Of a stretch of 64,000 bases of DNA, positions 8,430-16,948 are shown in pieces. A program made the position numbers and the translations under genes. Location of the stretch: the NCBI RefSeq assembly GCF_000513135.1, contig NZ_BAUV01000002.1:62001-126000 (forward strand). Reading direction: 5' to 3'. The stretch is from Halalkalibacter akibai JCM 9157. GTDB taxonomy: Bacteria; Bacillota; Bacilli; Bacillales; Bacillaceae_D. The notes under the pieces are model-generated. The model had not been told where the DNA came from. It saw only the letters and a list, made by a program, of their open reading frames with translations, and ran no database searches. Numbering within the stretch: position 1 is the stretch's first letter; every line of letters starts with the position of its first letter.

Positions 8430-10055
8430 ATGACAGAAAAACAAATAAATTCTTTTAAAGTGTTAGGGTTCGGTTTTATTATTGCATTTATGTTTATTTA
8501 TGTAGCTGTAACGAATACCGACATGCATTGGGGCGGCTTTCTTTCTATGATTGTTTTTTATACATTAATTTATTATATTGGGGCATTTGTAGCTTCAAGG
8601 AAATCCAACACGCTTGATGATATGATGGTGGCTAAGAGGAGTATTCCTTTAGGTGTAGCGATGTTTACAATGGCTGCTACTTGGGTTGGAGGCGGATACA
8701 TTAATGGCACAGCTGAATATACGTACAGTTCTGGTATCGCTTGGGCACAAGCACCATGGGGTTATGCACTTAGTTTAATAATTGGCGGTATTTTTTATGC
8801 CAGGAAAATGCGTCGATATGAATTTAAGACGATCCTTGATCCACTTGAACAACGCTTTGGTAAAAAGATGGCTGGCGTATTGTATATCCCTGCCTTACTA
8901 GGAGAGCTATTTTGGAGTGCAGCAATCTTAACTGCACTTGGTACTACTTTTGGAACGATTTTGGGAATAGACTTTACTACATCTATTATTATTTCAGGAA
9001 TTATTGCTATCGCTTACACGGTTTTCGGAGGAATGTGGGCTGTTGCTTACACTGATTTATTTCAAATGGCCATCCTGCTCGTAGGACTATTTCTTGTTAT
9101 TCCTTTTGCATTAGGTAATGTCGGATCAATGCCGACTATTTGGAACGATTATCAAGCAGAATTTGCCTCCTATGCTAGCATGTTTCCACCATTAGACGGT
9201 TGGAATCATCCAGATTGGGGTAATTGGTATTGGCATTGGTGGGACTATGCTCTTTTACTAATTTTTGGTGGAGTTGCTTGGCAAGTTTACTTTCAACGCG
9301 TGTTATCAGCTAAAAATGAAAATACGGCTATGTGGTTATCTATTTTTGCAGGTATTATTTGTATCATTGCAGCTATTCCAGCAGTTTTAATTGGGATTAT
9401 TGGACATAGTGCCGATTGGGCAGCAGTCGGAGCTCAGGCACCAGAAAATCCCGCGATGATCCTCCCGCAGGTACTGCGCTATTTAACCCCTGAGTGGGTG
9501 GCAGCAATTGGACTAGGCGCATTGGCTGCGGCAGTGATGTCATCTGTAGATTCTTCGATTTTGTCGGCATCGTCAATGGCAAGTTGGAACGTGTATCGTC
9601 CCTTAGTTAAGCCAAAAGCTACCGACGAACAATTGAAGAAGGTCATTAAGCGAACGATCATTATCGTCGGTACTACTGCAATGATTGTGGCTCTAAATGT
9701 ACAAAGCGTCTACACACTCTGGTTTTTAGCATCAGATTTAGTTTACTGTATTTTATTTCCGCAATTAACGATGGCTTTATTTTATAAGAATGCGAATTTT
9801 TACGGATCTTTATCGGGTTTAATTATCGCTGTTTTTCTAAGATTGGGCGGTGGAGAACCAGCCTTTGGTCTGCCACATTTCTTACCTTATCCTATGATTG
9901 AGGATGGATTCGTATTATTTCCATTCAGAACACTAGCTATGGTGGCGGCTTTTGTTGGAATCTTTGTAGTATCAGAATTAACAAAGAAAAATTGTAAACC
10001 ACTTCGCTTAGTTATGCCTGATGAACAAAGAAAGTTTGGTGAAAAAGTAAGCTAA
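8430..10055 (+). CDS. Na+/choline symporter-like protein of the SSS family (CHT1-like)
   Basis: 541 residues, about 13 membrane segments, sodium:solute symporter fold. Several stretches resemble the animal high-affinity choline transporter CHT1 (SLC5A7) as I recall it: TATWVGGGYINGTAE-like, GIAWAQAPWGYALSLI, LYIPALLGELFWSAAI, GGVAWQVYFQRVLSA and SSVDSSILSASSMA. The ATG follows AAGGAGAG. It lies 95 bp after gbsR and in the same direction, so it is probably co-regulated and brings in choline (or another betaine precursor) with Na+. In B. subtilis choline enters by the OpuB/OpuC ABC systems instead. The substrate is inferred from similarity and context. Confidence 0.85.
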   Translation: MTEKQINSFKVLGFGFIIAFMFIYVAVTNTDMHWGGFLSMIVFYTLIYYIGAFVASRKSNTLDDMMVAKRSIPLGVAMFTMAATWVGGGYINGTAEYTYSSGIAWAQAPWGYALSLIIGGIFYARKMRRYEFKTILDPLEQRFGKKMAGVLYIPALLGELFWSAAILTALGTTFGTILGIDFTTSIIISGIIAIAYTVFGGMWAVAYTDLFQMAILLVGLFLVIPFALGNVGSMPTIWNDYQAEFASYASMFPPLDGWNHPDWGNWYWHWWDYALLLIFGGVAWQVYFQRVLSAKNENTAMWLSIFAGIICIIAAIPAVLIGIIGHSADWAAVGAQAPENPAMILPQVLRYLTPEWVAAIGLGALAAAVMSSVDSSILSASSMASWNVYRPLVKPKATDEQLKKVIKRTIIIVGTTAMIVALNVQSVYTLWFLASDLVYCILFPQLTMALFYKNANFYGSLSGLIIAVFLRLGGGEPAFGLPHFLPYPMIEDGFVLFPFRTLAMVAAFVGIFVVSELTKKNCKPLRLVMPDEQRKFGEKVS

Positions 10056-10064
10056 TGAGGAAAA

Positions 10065-10103
10065 GGGCACGTTCACCTTACAGGTGGGGGTGTTCTTTTT
10101 TGA
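10065..10103 (+). terminator. probable terminator after the symporter
   Basis: A cacc/ggtg hairpin, extended by weaker pairs (gcac/gtgt), is followed by six T, ten bases after the symporter stop. Confidence 0.55.
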
Positions 10104-10212
10104 GGTTAACTAATATTGGTATGGTCAAGTTAAAATATTAACTCACCTTAAAGAACATAATAATCTTTGTCCCGACATGACGCGTTTGGGACGGTTCTTA
10201 TTTTGGAGGTGC

Positions 10213-10902
10213 ATGACCATCGATGGGATGTTATTCTTCGTAGTTGTTATGCTTGTGGCGATAGTAGGTGCTTTGGCGTTTTTTACAAAAAGTAAGCCAA
10301 AGCCTGCATTGGCTTATGTTGGTCGTACTGATCTGAAATTGAATCAAGAGCAATTTAAGGAGGAATTTGGGATGGAGAGAAACACTACTACAAAACAGGT
10401 GATTGAACGCGCAGCTGAACGAAAGGTTGAGGAAGAAATTGGGGAAGAGTTAAATCCTCTTAGAGGACATTTAGAAACAATGCAATCAACCTTAAACCAA
10501 TTACAATCAACTCAGCAACAAGCTAATTCAACAATAGGTTCAACAAGTCAAGGTCAGCAACAAACGGACCAACTACTACAACAAATGCAACAAATTAGTA
10601 CACAAGCACAACAACAACAACAAAAAACATTCCAACAGTTGCAACAGTCGATTCAACAAGCAACTCAAATGTTAGGAAATGTTGGTCAGTCGATTCAATC
10701 CATTAATGTGTTGAACCAAATGACTCAACAAATCAATCAATCTCAACAACAATTACAACAACAGACACAACAGCAACAACAGCAACAACAAGAGTTACAA
10801 AAATTACAACAAATGCAAAATCAACAAGGGCAACAAAATCAACAAAACCAGCAGAGTCAATTTGGTCAAGATATGAGCTACAGTCAATCTTACCAAAACT
10901 AA
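10213..10902 (+). CDS. glutamine-rich, membrane-anchored hypothetical protein
   Basis: 230 residues from the ATG at 10213, just after GGAGG (an unusually short 3-bp gap; the ATG at 10228 is an alternative). One hydrophobic segment (about residues 6-23, MLFFVVVMLVAIVGALAFF) is followed by a charged stretch with KQVIERAAERKVEEEIGEEL. From about residue 95 the rest is very rich in Gln (mostly CAA codons), Asn and Ser, with runs of up to eight Gln. The tail is probably disordered or coiled-coil and would face outward or into the cytosol from a single anchor. No family is recognised. A terminator follows, so it is a single-gene unit. Confidence 0.75.
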   Translation: MTIDGMLFFVVVMLVAIVGALAFFTKSKPKPALAYVGRTDLKLNQEQFKEEFGMERNTTTKQVIERAAERKVEEEIGEELNPLRGHLETMQSTLNQLQSTQQQANSTIGSTSQGQQQTDQLLQQMQQISTQAQQQQQKTFQQLQQSIQQATQMLGNVGQSIQSINVLNQMTQQINQSQQQLQQQTQQQQQQQQELQKLQQMQNQQGQQNQQNQQSQFGQDMSYSQSYQN

Positions 10903-10910
10903 GAAATAAC

Positions 10911-10950
10911 AAGGGGACTTAAAGAATAATCTCTTTAAGTCCCCTTTTTG
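10911..10950 (+). terminator. terminator between convergent genes
   Basis: A nearly perfect 14-bp stem (aaggggacttaaaga / tctttaagtcccctt) is followed by TTTTTGC. It ends the Gln-rich gene and may also serve the minus-strand gene at 10952. Confidence 0.88.
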
Positions 10951-10951
10951 C

Positions 10952-11890
10952 TTAATTTTGTAATTTGTCTCTGTGAAACCATTCAACAAATGTGGCGAAA
11001 TATGTAACAAGTGGGAGCATGAGAATCGAGCAGATTACATTGAAAATCAAACTTGAATGGGCAAGTTGCATCATAGGAGCTGACGTTAAACTCATTGCGA
11101 AATCACTAAGTAACCCGATTAAAGGAATAAAGATTAAAACCCCAATAACATTTAACCAGATATTAGCATAAGCAACTAATTTGGCACTTCGGCCAGAGCC
11201 GATACTTGCCAGATAAGCAGTCACACAAGTTCCGATATTAGCTCCTAACATAATAGCGATCCCGGCCTGCAAGGTTAATACTTGGTCTGACATAAACCCC
11301 ATCGCAATGGCCGTCGTTGCTGTACTTGATTGTATAATAGCTGTTAAAACTGTTCCAATCCCAATACCAAGTAAATGATGATCATTGGTTAAATCAAAAA
11401 ATGAGTGTACTGCTGGAATAGAAGCTAGGGGATAGGCTAATGTTTCTAAGCCATCCATCGCAATGAAAATACAAGCTAAGCCAAAAGACAAGCATCCTAT
11501 TGAGTAAGCTTTTGAATTAGGTAGGAGTAGAGCCAGTAAACCGATGATTAACAGTGGTACTATAAATAACGATAAATCTAGTGCAAGTAGTTCTGTTGTC
11601 ATGGTTGTACCAATATTGGCTCCTAAAATAATACCTATAGAATGGCGAAAGGAAAGCAGTCTAGTGGCTACGAGTCCAACTGTCATGATAATAATTGCGG
11701 AACTACTCTGTAAAATGGCTGTAGCAACAGCCCCAACAATCATTCCTTTCCAAGCCGAATTTGTAAGCTTAAAAAGAATTTCTTGAAAGCGCGCTTGTCC
11801 GAGTTGAAAGAGTCCAGCTCTCATAACAACCATTCCAAATAAGAATAAAGCAATAAATACAGCTAACAAGGAAAATAATTCTTTGATCAC
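10952..11890 (-). CDS. Na/Pi cotransporter family (PNaS) membrane protein
   Basis: 312 residues from a GTG at 11890 that sits behind GTGAGGTGATCAT; an ATG 51 bp upstream lacks a ribosome binding site. Two inverted QSSSA-type repeats characteristic of NptA/PNaS proteins are present: AILQSSSAIIIMTVG near residue 45 and AIIQSSTATTAIAMG near residue 200. Each is followed by GANIGTT/GANIGTC. Eight or nine membrane segments. It is similar in type to B. subtilis YqeW, which also lies close to mtaB in that genome. It may export or import phosphate with Na+; the physiological substrate is not established. Confidence 0.87.
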   Translation of the reverse strand: MIKELFSLLAVFIALFLFGMVVMRAGLFQLGQARFQEILFKLTNSAWKGMIVGAVATAILQSSSAIIIMTVGLVATRLLSFRHSIGIILGANIGTTMTTELLALDLSLFIVPLLIIGLLALLLPNSKAYSIGCLSFGLACIFIAMDGLETLAYPLASIPAVHSFFDLTNDHHLLGIGIGTVLTAIIQSSTATTAIAMGFMSDQVLTLQAGIAIMLGANIGTCVTAYLASIGSGRSAKLVAYANIWLNVIGVLIFIPLIGLLSDFAMSLTSAPMMQLAHSSLIFNVICSILMLPLVTYFATFVEWFHRDKLQN

Positions 11891-11961
11891 TATGATCACC
11901 TCACTAATCAATCTATGGACAAAACTGAACAAGCATGACAAAAAATCGAATAAAATAGTAA

Positions 11962-11990
11962 TTGAATAATCAGAATGTTTATTGTATAGT
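11962..11990 (+). promoter_or_regulatory. promoter candidate for the first catabolic operon
   Basis: TTGAAT (11962-11967) and TATAGT (11985-11990) are 17 bp apart. Two palindromes lie between this promoter and the first gene (12005-12020 and 12034-12055), placed to block transcription. Confidence 0.55.
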
Positions 11991-12004
11991 GAAAGAGAAA
12001 CAAT

Positions 12005-12020
12005 ATGAATTGCTATTCAT
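12005..12020. promoter_or_regulatory. palindrome ATGAAT-N4-ATTCAT, possible FadR-like site
   Basis: A perfect 6-bp inverted repeat with a 4-bp centre lies 15 bp downstream of the -10 element. It resembles the outer parts of the Bacillus FadR box (TGAATGANTANTCATTCA) but lacks its inner bases, so the regulator is uncertain. Confidence 0.35.
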
Positions 12021-12033
12021 TTTTATGGGTATT

Positions 12034-12055
12034 ACATACCAACTGGTTAGTATGT
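12034..12055. promoter_or_regulatory. TetR-type operator, copy 1
   Basis: ACATACCAAC-TG-GTTAGTATGT has 10-bp half-sites with one mismatch. The core matches the site at 18386-18403 at 17 of 18 bases. It lies just upstream of the ribosome binding site of the ACAD gene at 12078. The likely ligand is the TetR protein encoded at 17789. Confidence 0.75.
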
Positions 12056-12077
12056 ATAAATGGAAGGGGAGGACAAT

Positions 12078-13289
12078 TTGAACTTTTCTTATAGTGATAA
12101 AGTTAAACGCTTACAAAATGATTTGCAGTCGTTTATGGATGAAGTTGTCTATCCGAATGAAAAACGTTATGAAGAGCAATTAGATTCAACAAATCGTTTT
12201 TCTTACATTCCGCCAGTAATGGAGGAGATGAAAGAGAAAGCGAAACAAGCTGGGTTATGGAATCTCTTTTTACCAGATGCAAAGGAAGGTGCCGGTCTAA
12301 CAAACGTTGAATATGCACCGCTCTGTGAAATTATGGGGAGATCAGCAATAGCTCCTGAAGTGTTTAATTGTAATGCTCCTGATACAGGAAATATGGAAGT
12401 GTTAGTCCGTTATGGTACAAAAGAGCAAAAGGACAAATGGCTAACTCCATTACTAAACGGGGAAATCCGTTCTGCTTTTTCAATGACTGAGCCAGATGTC
12501 GCTTCTTCGGATGCAACCAATGTTGAAATTTCGATTATAAAAGAAGGCGATGAATATGTTATTAACGGTACAAAATGGTGGTCCTCAGGTGCAGGAGATC
12601 CTAGGTGTGAAATATTAATCGTAATGGGAAAAACTGATCCTACAGCAGAACGTCACAAACAGCAATCCATGATTTTAGTTCCTACCAAAACACCAGGTGT
12701 AAAGATTAAACGTATGCTTCCGGTTTTCGGGTATGATGATGCCCCTCATGGACATGCGGAAATTGAGTTTGACGATGTAAGAGTGCCAGCATCGAATCTC
12801 TTATTAGGAGAGGGAAGAGGATTTGAGATTGCACAAGGGCGATTAGGACCCGGACGCATTCATCATTGTATGAGAACAATTGGTGCAGCAGAGCGGGCGC
12901 TTGAGTTAATGTGCACACGTGTTGTAAGTCGAGTGGCATTTGGAAAAACGCTCGCCGAGCAGGGTGTGGTAAGAGAATGGATTGCGCAGTCAAGAATCGA
13001 GATTGAACAAGCGAGATTGTTGACTTTAAAGGCAGCTTCAATGATGGATACGGTAGGAAATAAAGTGGCCAAAAAGGAAATAGCAATGATTAAAGTAATA
13101 GCACCTAATATGGCTCTAAAAGTCATTGATCGTGCGATTCAAGCATTTGGAGCAGCTGGCGTAAGTGAAGATGTTCCGTTAGCAGCCATGTTTGCTGGGA
13201 TCAGAACGTTAAGAATTGCCGATGGTCCAGATGAAGTGCATCTAGAAGCGATAGCAAAGCAAGAATTAAAGCCCTATTTCACTAGATAA
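12078..13289 (+). CDS. ACAD10/ACAD11-type acyl-CoA dehydrogenase
   Basis: 403 residues from a TTG start 6 bp after AAGGGGAGG; an upstream ATG at 12060 overlaps that site and is less likely. The sequence is close to the dehydrogenase domain of human ACAD11 as I recall it: [60 protein letters not shown] and [15 protein letters not shown]. In ACAD10/11 and in Pseudomonas LvaC, such enzymes act with an APH-fold kinase on 4-hydroxyacyl-CoAs, removing a phosphate to give an enoyl-CoA. A matching kinase is encoded at 20089 in the same cluster. First gene after the TetR-type operator. Confidence 0.9.
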   Translation: MNFSYSDKVKRLQNDLQSFMDEVVYPNEKRYEEQLDSTNRFSYIPPVMEEMKEKAKQAGLWNLFLPDAKEGAGLTNVEYAPLCEIMGRSAIAPEVFNCNAPDTGNMEVLVRYGTKEQKDKWLTPLLNGEIRSAFSMTEPDVASSDATNVEISIIKEGDEYVINGTKWWSSGAGDPRCEILIVMGKTDPTAERHKQQSMILVPTKTPGVKIKRMLPVFGYDDAPHGHAEIEFDDVRVPASNLLLGEGRGFEIAQGRLGPGRIHHCMRTIGAAERALELMCTRVVSRVAFGKTLAEQGVVREWIAQSRIEIEQARLLTLKAASMMDTVGNKVAKKEIAMIKVIAPNMALKVIDRAIQAFGAAGVSEDVPLAAMFAGIRTLRIADGPDEVHLEAIAKQELKPYFTR

Positions 13290-13314
13290 TTCATATTTTG
13301 AGGAGGAATGTAAG

Positions 13315-14961
13315 ATGGAAAAACGTTGGCTATCCTTATACGATGAACGAGTGAAGGAGCACGCTAATATAGAAGCAAAATCACTAAATGATCTATTAGA
13401 TGAAACGGTTTCAAAACATGGAGACAATACGGCTATTACATTTTATGGGCGTACATGGAATTACAAAGAATTAAAGCAGATGAGTGAAGTGTTTGCCGGT
13501 GCCTTACACGCTGACGATTTTCAAAAAGGAGATCGACTCGCCATTATGTTGCCCAACTGCCCCCAATATTTGTTCTCCATTTTTGGGACGTTACGTACGG
13601 GTGGAATTGTTGTTCAAGTAAATCCGATGTATGTAGCTCGTGAACTAGAGTATCTACTTTTGGATTCAGAAGCCTCTCATATTGTGATCTTGTCTGATTT
13701 ATATCCAATATTCAAAGCCGTTCGAAAAAATGTACCGACTAAAAAAGCAATCGTCGTCGCATTGAAGCCAGATACAGAGATTGAACTAGACGCGGGAGAT
13801 ATTCGCTTTGAAACCTTCTTACAAACTATGAAACAACCAGCACCACAAGTAGTTCTTGAGCCAAAGGAAGATATTGCTGTTTTACAATACACAGGTGGAA
13901 CAACTGGAGTATCTAAAGGTGTTATGCTCACTCACCACAATTTTATTTCAAATATCGAGCAAACGTATGATTTCATGTTCAGAACGCTTGAAAATAAACC
14001 TGAAAATGCAAGTATTGTTAATGTTTTGCCTCTCTTTCATATTTTCAGCTTAACTTGCTGTAACTTCTTAGCGGTTAGCCATGGAGGAAATCAAATCCTT
14101 ATTCCAAGATTTGAGATGAAAGAAGTATTAGAAATCATTTCAAAAGAAAAGCCGTTCCAATTTGCGGGAGTCCCAACGATGTATGTTGGCTTCAATCAAG
14201 TAGGTCAATATGAAACATTTGGTCTTGATCAAATTAGCAACTTCATTAGTGGTGGTTCTTCACTACCAGTTGAAGCGCTTGAAGCATTTGAAAGAGGGAC
14301 TGGAAAGCAAATTTGTGAAGGTTTTGGGTTATCTGAAGCGTGTCCAGTGACGCATTTCAACCCTTCATTTAGAGAAAGGAAAGCAGGTAGTATCGGGATA
14401 CCATTGCCTAGTACGAATGCAAAAGTAGTAAGAGAGACCGACACAGGAATTGAAGAAGTGGCAGTCGGTGAGGTTGGTGAATTAATTATCCAAGGTCCTC
14501 AAGTGATGAAGGGATATTGGAGAAAGCCAGAAGAAACTCAAAAAACATTACGTGATGGTTGGTTGTTTACAGGAGATCTAGCAAAAATGGATGAGGATGG
14601 CTATTTTTATATCGTTGACCGAAAAAAAGACATGATTATTGCGAGCGGATTTAACATCTACCCTCGTGAAATTGAGGAAGTTATCTATCAGTATTCAGGA
14701 GTGCAAGAAGTTATTGTACTTGGAGTTCCTGATGAATACCGTGGTGAAACGGTTAAAGCTTATATTACACCAAAGCAAGATGCGCTGTTGAACAGAGAGG
14801 ATATAATTGCGTTTTGTCAGAAGCATTTAGCTGCCTATAAAGTTCCAAAAGAAATTGAATTTCGTGATGAATTACCTAAATCAGCAGTAGGGAAATTGCT
14901 GAAACGTAAATTGAGAGACGAAGAAATGGATCGACTTAAAAAAAGCAATGCTTCATCTTAA
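13315..14961 (+). CDS. fatty-acid--CoA ligase (acyl-CoA synthetase)
   Basis: 548 residues, the usual length for medium/long-chain acyl-CoA synthetases. AMP-binding P-loop YTGGTTGVSKGVMLTH (about 192-207), QICEGFGLSEACP (A5 region), GWLFTGDLAKMDEDGYFYIV (A7), DRKKDMIIASGFNIYPREIEE linker and the catalytic lysine in PKSAVGKLLKRKLR. It activates a carboxylic acid with ATP and CoA. The ATG follows GAGGAGGAATGTAAG, 25 bp after the ACAD. The chain length or decoration of the acid cannot be read from sequence, but its place between an ACAD11-like enzyme and thiolase makes it the pathway's entry enzyme. Confidence 0.93.
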   Translation: MEKRWLSLYDERVKEHANIEAKSLNDLLDETVSKHGDNTAITFYGRTWNYKELKQMSEVFAGALHADDFQKGDRLAIMLPNCPQYLFSIFGTLRTGGIVVQVNPMYVARELEYLLLDSEASHIVILSDLYPIFKAVRKNVPTKKAIVVALKPDTEIELDAGDIRFETFLQTMKQPAPQVVLEPKEDIAVLQYTGGTTGVSKGVMLTHHNFISNIEQTYDFMFRTLENKPENASIVNVLPLFHIFSLTCCNFLAVSHGGNQILIPRFEMKEVLEIISKEKPFQFAGVPTMYVGFNQVGQYETFGLDQISNFISGGSSLPVEALEAFERGTGKQICEGFGLSEACPVTHFNPSFRERKAGSIGIPLPSTNAKVVRETDTGIEEVAVGEVGELIIQGPQVMKGYWRKPEETQKTLRDGWLFTGDLAKMDEDGYFYIVDRKKDMIIASGFNIYPREIEEVIYQYSGVQEVIVLGVPDEYRGETVKAYITPKQDALLNREDIIAFCQKHLAAYKVPKEIEFRDELPKSAVGKLLKRKLRDEEMDRLKKSNASS

Positions 14962-14974
14962 GGAGTGGATATAA

Positions 14975-15748
14975 ATGAATGCATTATCTTTGTTTGATTT
15001 AACAGGAAAAACCGCCATTGTTACAGGAGGCGGTCGGGGGTTAGGTAGGCAAATAGCTCATGCCTTTGCGGATGCAAAGGCTAACCTCGTCCTTTGTTCT
15101 AGAAAACTCGAGGCCTGTGTCGAGGTGTGTGAAGAGTTGCAGGAAAAAGGGGTTAAGGCGATTGCCATTCAGTGTGATGTTTCAAACGAAGATCAAGTAA
15201 AAGCAGTAGTGGAACAAACAATAGAAACGTTTGGAAAGATAGATATTTTAGTTAACAATAGTGGAGCAACTTGGGGAGCACCAGCCGTTGACATGCCACT
15301 TGAGGCATGGAATAAAGTTTTAAATGTAAATGTCACAGGGACCTTCCTCATGTCTAAAGCAGTAGGAACCGAAATGATTAAAAATGGGCGAGGTAAAATT
15401 ATAAATATTGCTTCTGTCGCAGGACTTGGTGGAGTAGATCCAAGATTTATGGATACAATTGGTTACAACACGAGCAAGGGAGCAGTCATTACCTTTACGA
15501 AAGATTTGGCATCAAAGTGGGGGAAGCATGGTATACATGTTAATGCGATAGCACCAGGCTTTTTTCCAACGAAGATGTCAAAAGGGTTAATTGCACACGG
15601 TGAGAAATTTATTAAAGAGCGAACACCCCTGGGTCGGCTTGGTGGAGAAAAGGATTTACAAGGGGCTGCGTTATTTTTAGCTTCAAGAGCGTCTGATTAT
15701 GTAACAGGAGATACATTAATTGTAGATGGTGGAATGCACGCAATGTAA
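14975..15748 (+). CDS. short-chain dehydrogenase/reductase (SDR 1)
   Basis: 257 residues, classical SDR. Cofactor motif TGGGRGLG at about residues 17-24, NNSGATWG, catalytic Ser in INIASVAG and YNTSKGA as the Y-x-x-x-K pair, ending with DTLIVDGG. The arginine-rich end of the second strand (LVLCSRK) suggests NADP(H). Such enzymes interconvert hydroxyacyl- and ketoacyl-CoAs or alcohols. It lies 13 bp after the ligase with a TAAGGAG site, so it is translated from the same operon. One of three SDRs in the cluster; the specific reaction is not known. Confidence 0.88.
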   Translation: MNALSLFDLTGKTAIVTGGGRGLGRQIAHAFADAKANLVLCSRKLEACVEVCEELQEKGVKAIAIQCDVSNEDQVKAVVEQTIETFGKIDILVNNSGATWGAPAVDMPLEAWNKVLNVNVTGTFLMSKAVGTEMIKNGRGKIINIASVAGLGGVDPRFMDTIGYNTSKGAVITFTKDLASKWGKHGIHVNAIAPGFFPTKMSKGLIAHGEKFIKERTPLGRLGGEKDLQGAALFLASRASDYVTGDTLIVDGGMHAM

Positions 15749-15761
15749 AGGAGTAGATGAG

Positions 15762-16937
15762 ATGGCAAACCGTGATGCTGTTATCGTTAGTGCGGTCAGA
15801 ACCGCAATTGCTAGACAAGGAGGAGCATTAGCAACACTAGAGGCTGAACAATTTACAGCTGTTGTCCTTAAAGAAGCTCTTAACAGAATCAACCTTTCAG
15901 CGAGTGAATTAAATGATGTTATTTTAGGAAATGTATCCAGTGGTGGAGGAAATATAGCAAGGCTCAGTGCTTTAGAAGCAGGGTTTCCATTTGCTACACC
16001 TGGACTTACAATTGATCGACAATGCGGATCAGGTATTAATTCAGTTCTCCTAGCTGCACAAGCGATTCAAGCTGGAGTCGGTGATGTTTATCTAGCAGGT
16101 GGAACTGAGAGCTTGAGTAGAGCTCCTTATCTAATGGATAGACCAACAATTGCTTATGCTTCTACACCACCAAACATTAGGCCAGCAAAACTATCACCTT
16201 CTCACATTGGAAACCCGCCTATGGGAATAACAGCTGAAGCTTTGGCAGAAAAATATCAGATTACTAGAGAAGAGCAAGACGAATTTGCATTCATTAGTCA
16301 GCAACGAATGGCAAAAGCAATGAAAAATGGCTATTTTGCAAAACAGATTGTACCAGTGGAAATACCTGTTCGTAAAGGTGATCCGGTTGTTTTTAAGGAA
16401 GATGAACATCCAAGACCTCAAACAACAAAAGAAGGTTTAGCAAAACTATCACCAGCCTTTCTTAAAAATGGCACTGTAACAGCTGGGAATAGTTCTGGTT
16501 TAAACGACGGGGCAGCCGCACTTGTGGTCATGTCTCGTGAAAAAGCTGAGCAACTTGGCTTAAAACCTTTAGCTGTAGTAAGGCAATTTAGTGTTAGAGG
16601 GGTAGATCCTAACATTATGGGGATAGGTCCAGTTCCAGCTGTAAGAGAGTTATTAGAGAAATCAAAAATAAATCTAAATGAGATTGACTTAATAGAGTGC
16701 AATGAAGCTTTTGCTGCGCAAACATTAGCGGTAAATCGTGAGCTTGATTTTGATCCTGAGAAGTTAAACGTAAACGGCGGGGCTATTGCACATGGACACC
16801 CCTTAGGAGCTACTGGTGCAATATTAATGACAAAGGCAATTTATGAACTAGCAAGAAGAGAAGGAAAATTTGCTTTAATTACAGCTTGTATTGGTGGAGG
16901 TCAAGGAATTGCAGCTCTGCTAGAAAGGGAGTCATAG
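15762..16937 (+). CDS. acetyl-CoA acyltransferase (thiolase)
   Basis: 391 residues from the ATG at 15762, chosen because AAAGGAG precedes it and MANRDAVIVSAVRTAIARQGG is the family N-terminus. Nucleophilic C88 in LTIDRQCGSGINS, GGAIAHGHPLGATGA with the catalytic His, and the second Cys in TACIGGGQGIA are all present. It cleaves 3-ketoacyl-CoA to acetyl-CoA (or propionyl-CoA) and a shortened acyl-CoA, the last step of a beta-oxidation round. Fourth gene of the first operon. Confidence 0.94.
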   Translation: MANRDAVIVSAVRTAIARQGGALATLEAEQFTAVVLKEALNRINLSASELNDVILGNVSSGGGNIARLSALEAGFPFATPGLTIDRQCGSGINSVLLAAQAIQAGVGDVYLAGGTESLSRAPYLMDRPTIAYASTPPNIRPAKLSPSHIGNPPMGITAEALAEKYQITREEQDEFAFISQQRMAKAMKNGYFAKQIVPVEIPVRKGDPVVFKEDEHPRPQTTKEGLAKLSPAFLKNGTVTAGNSSGLNDGAAALVVMSREKAEQLGLKPLAVVRQFSVRGVDPNIMGIGPVPAVRELLEKSKINLNEIDLIECNEAFAAQTLAVNRELDFDPEKLNVNGGAIAHGHPLGATGAILMTKAIYELARREGKFALITACIGGGQGIAALLERES

Positions 16938-16948
16938 GAGGTCATGGA

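Noticed and set aside
10560-10860. dense CAA repeats as a possible CRISPR or tandem-repeat array
   Set aside because: They are codon-level glutamine runs inside one open frame, with no spacer-repeat structure.
10952-11941. ATG at 11941 as the start of the Na/Pi-cotransporter gene
   Set aside because: No Shine-Dalgarno; the GTG at 11890 has a good GAGGTGA site and gives the family-like N-terminus.
12706-13086. 126-codon minus-strand frame inside the ACAD11-like gene
   Set aside because: Antisense shadow of a strongly conserved coding region.
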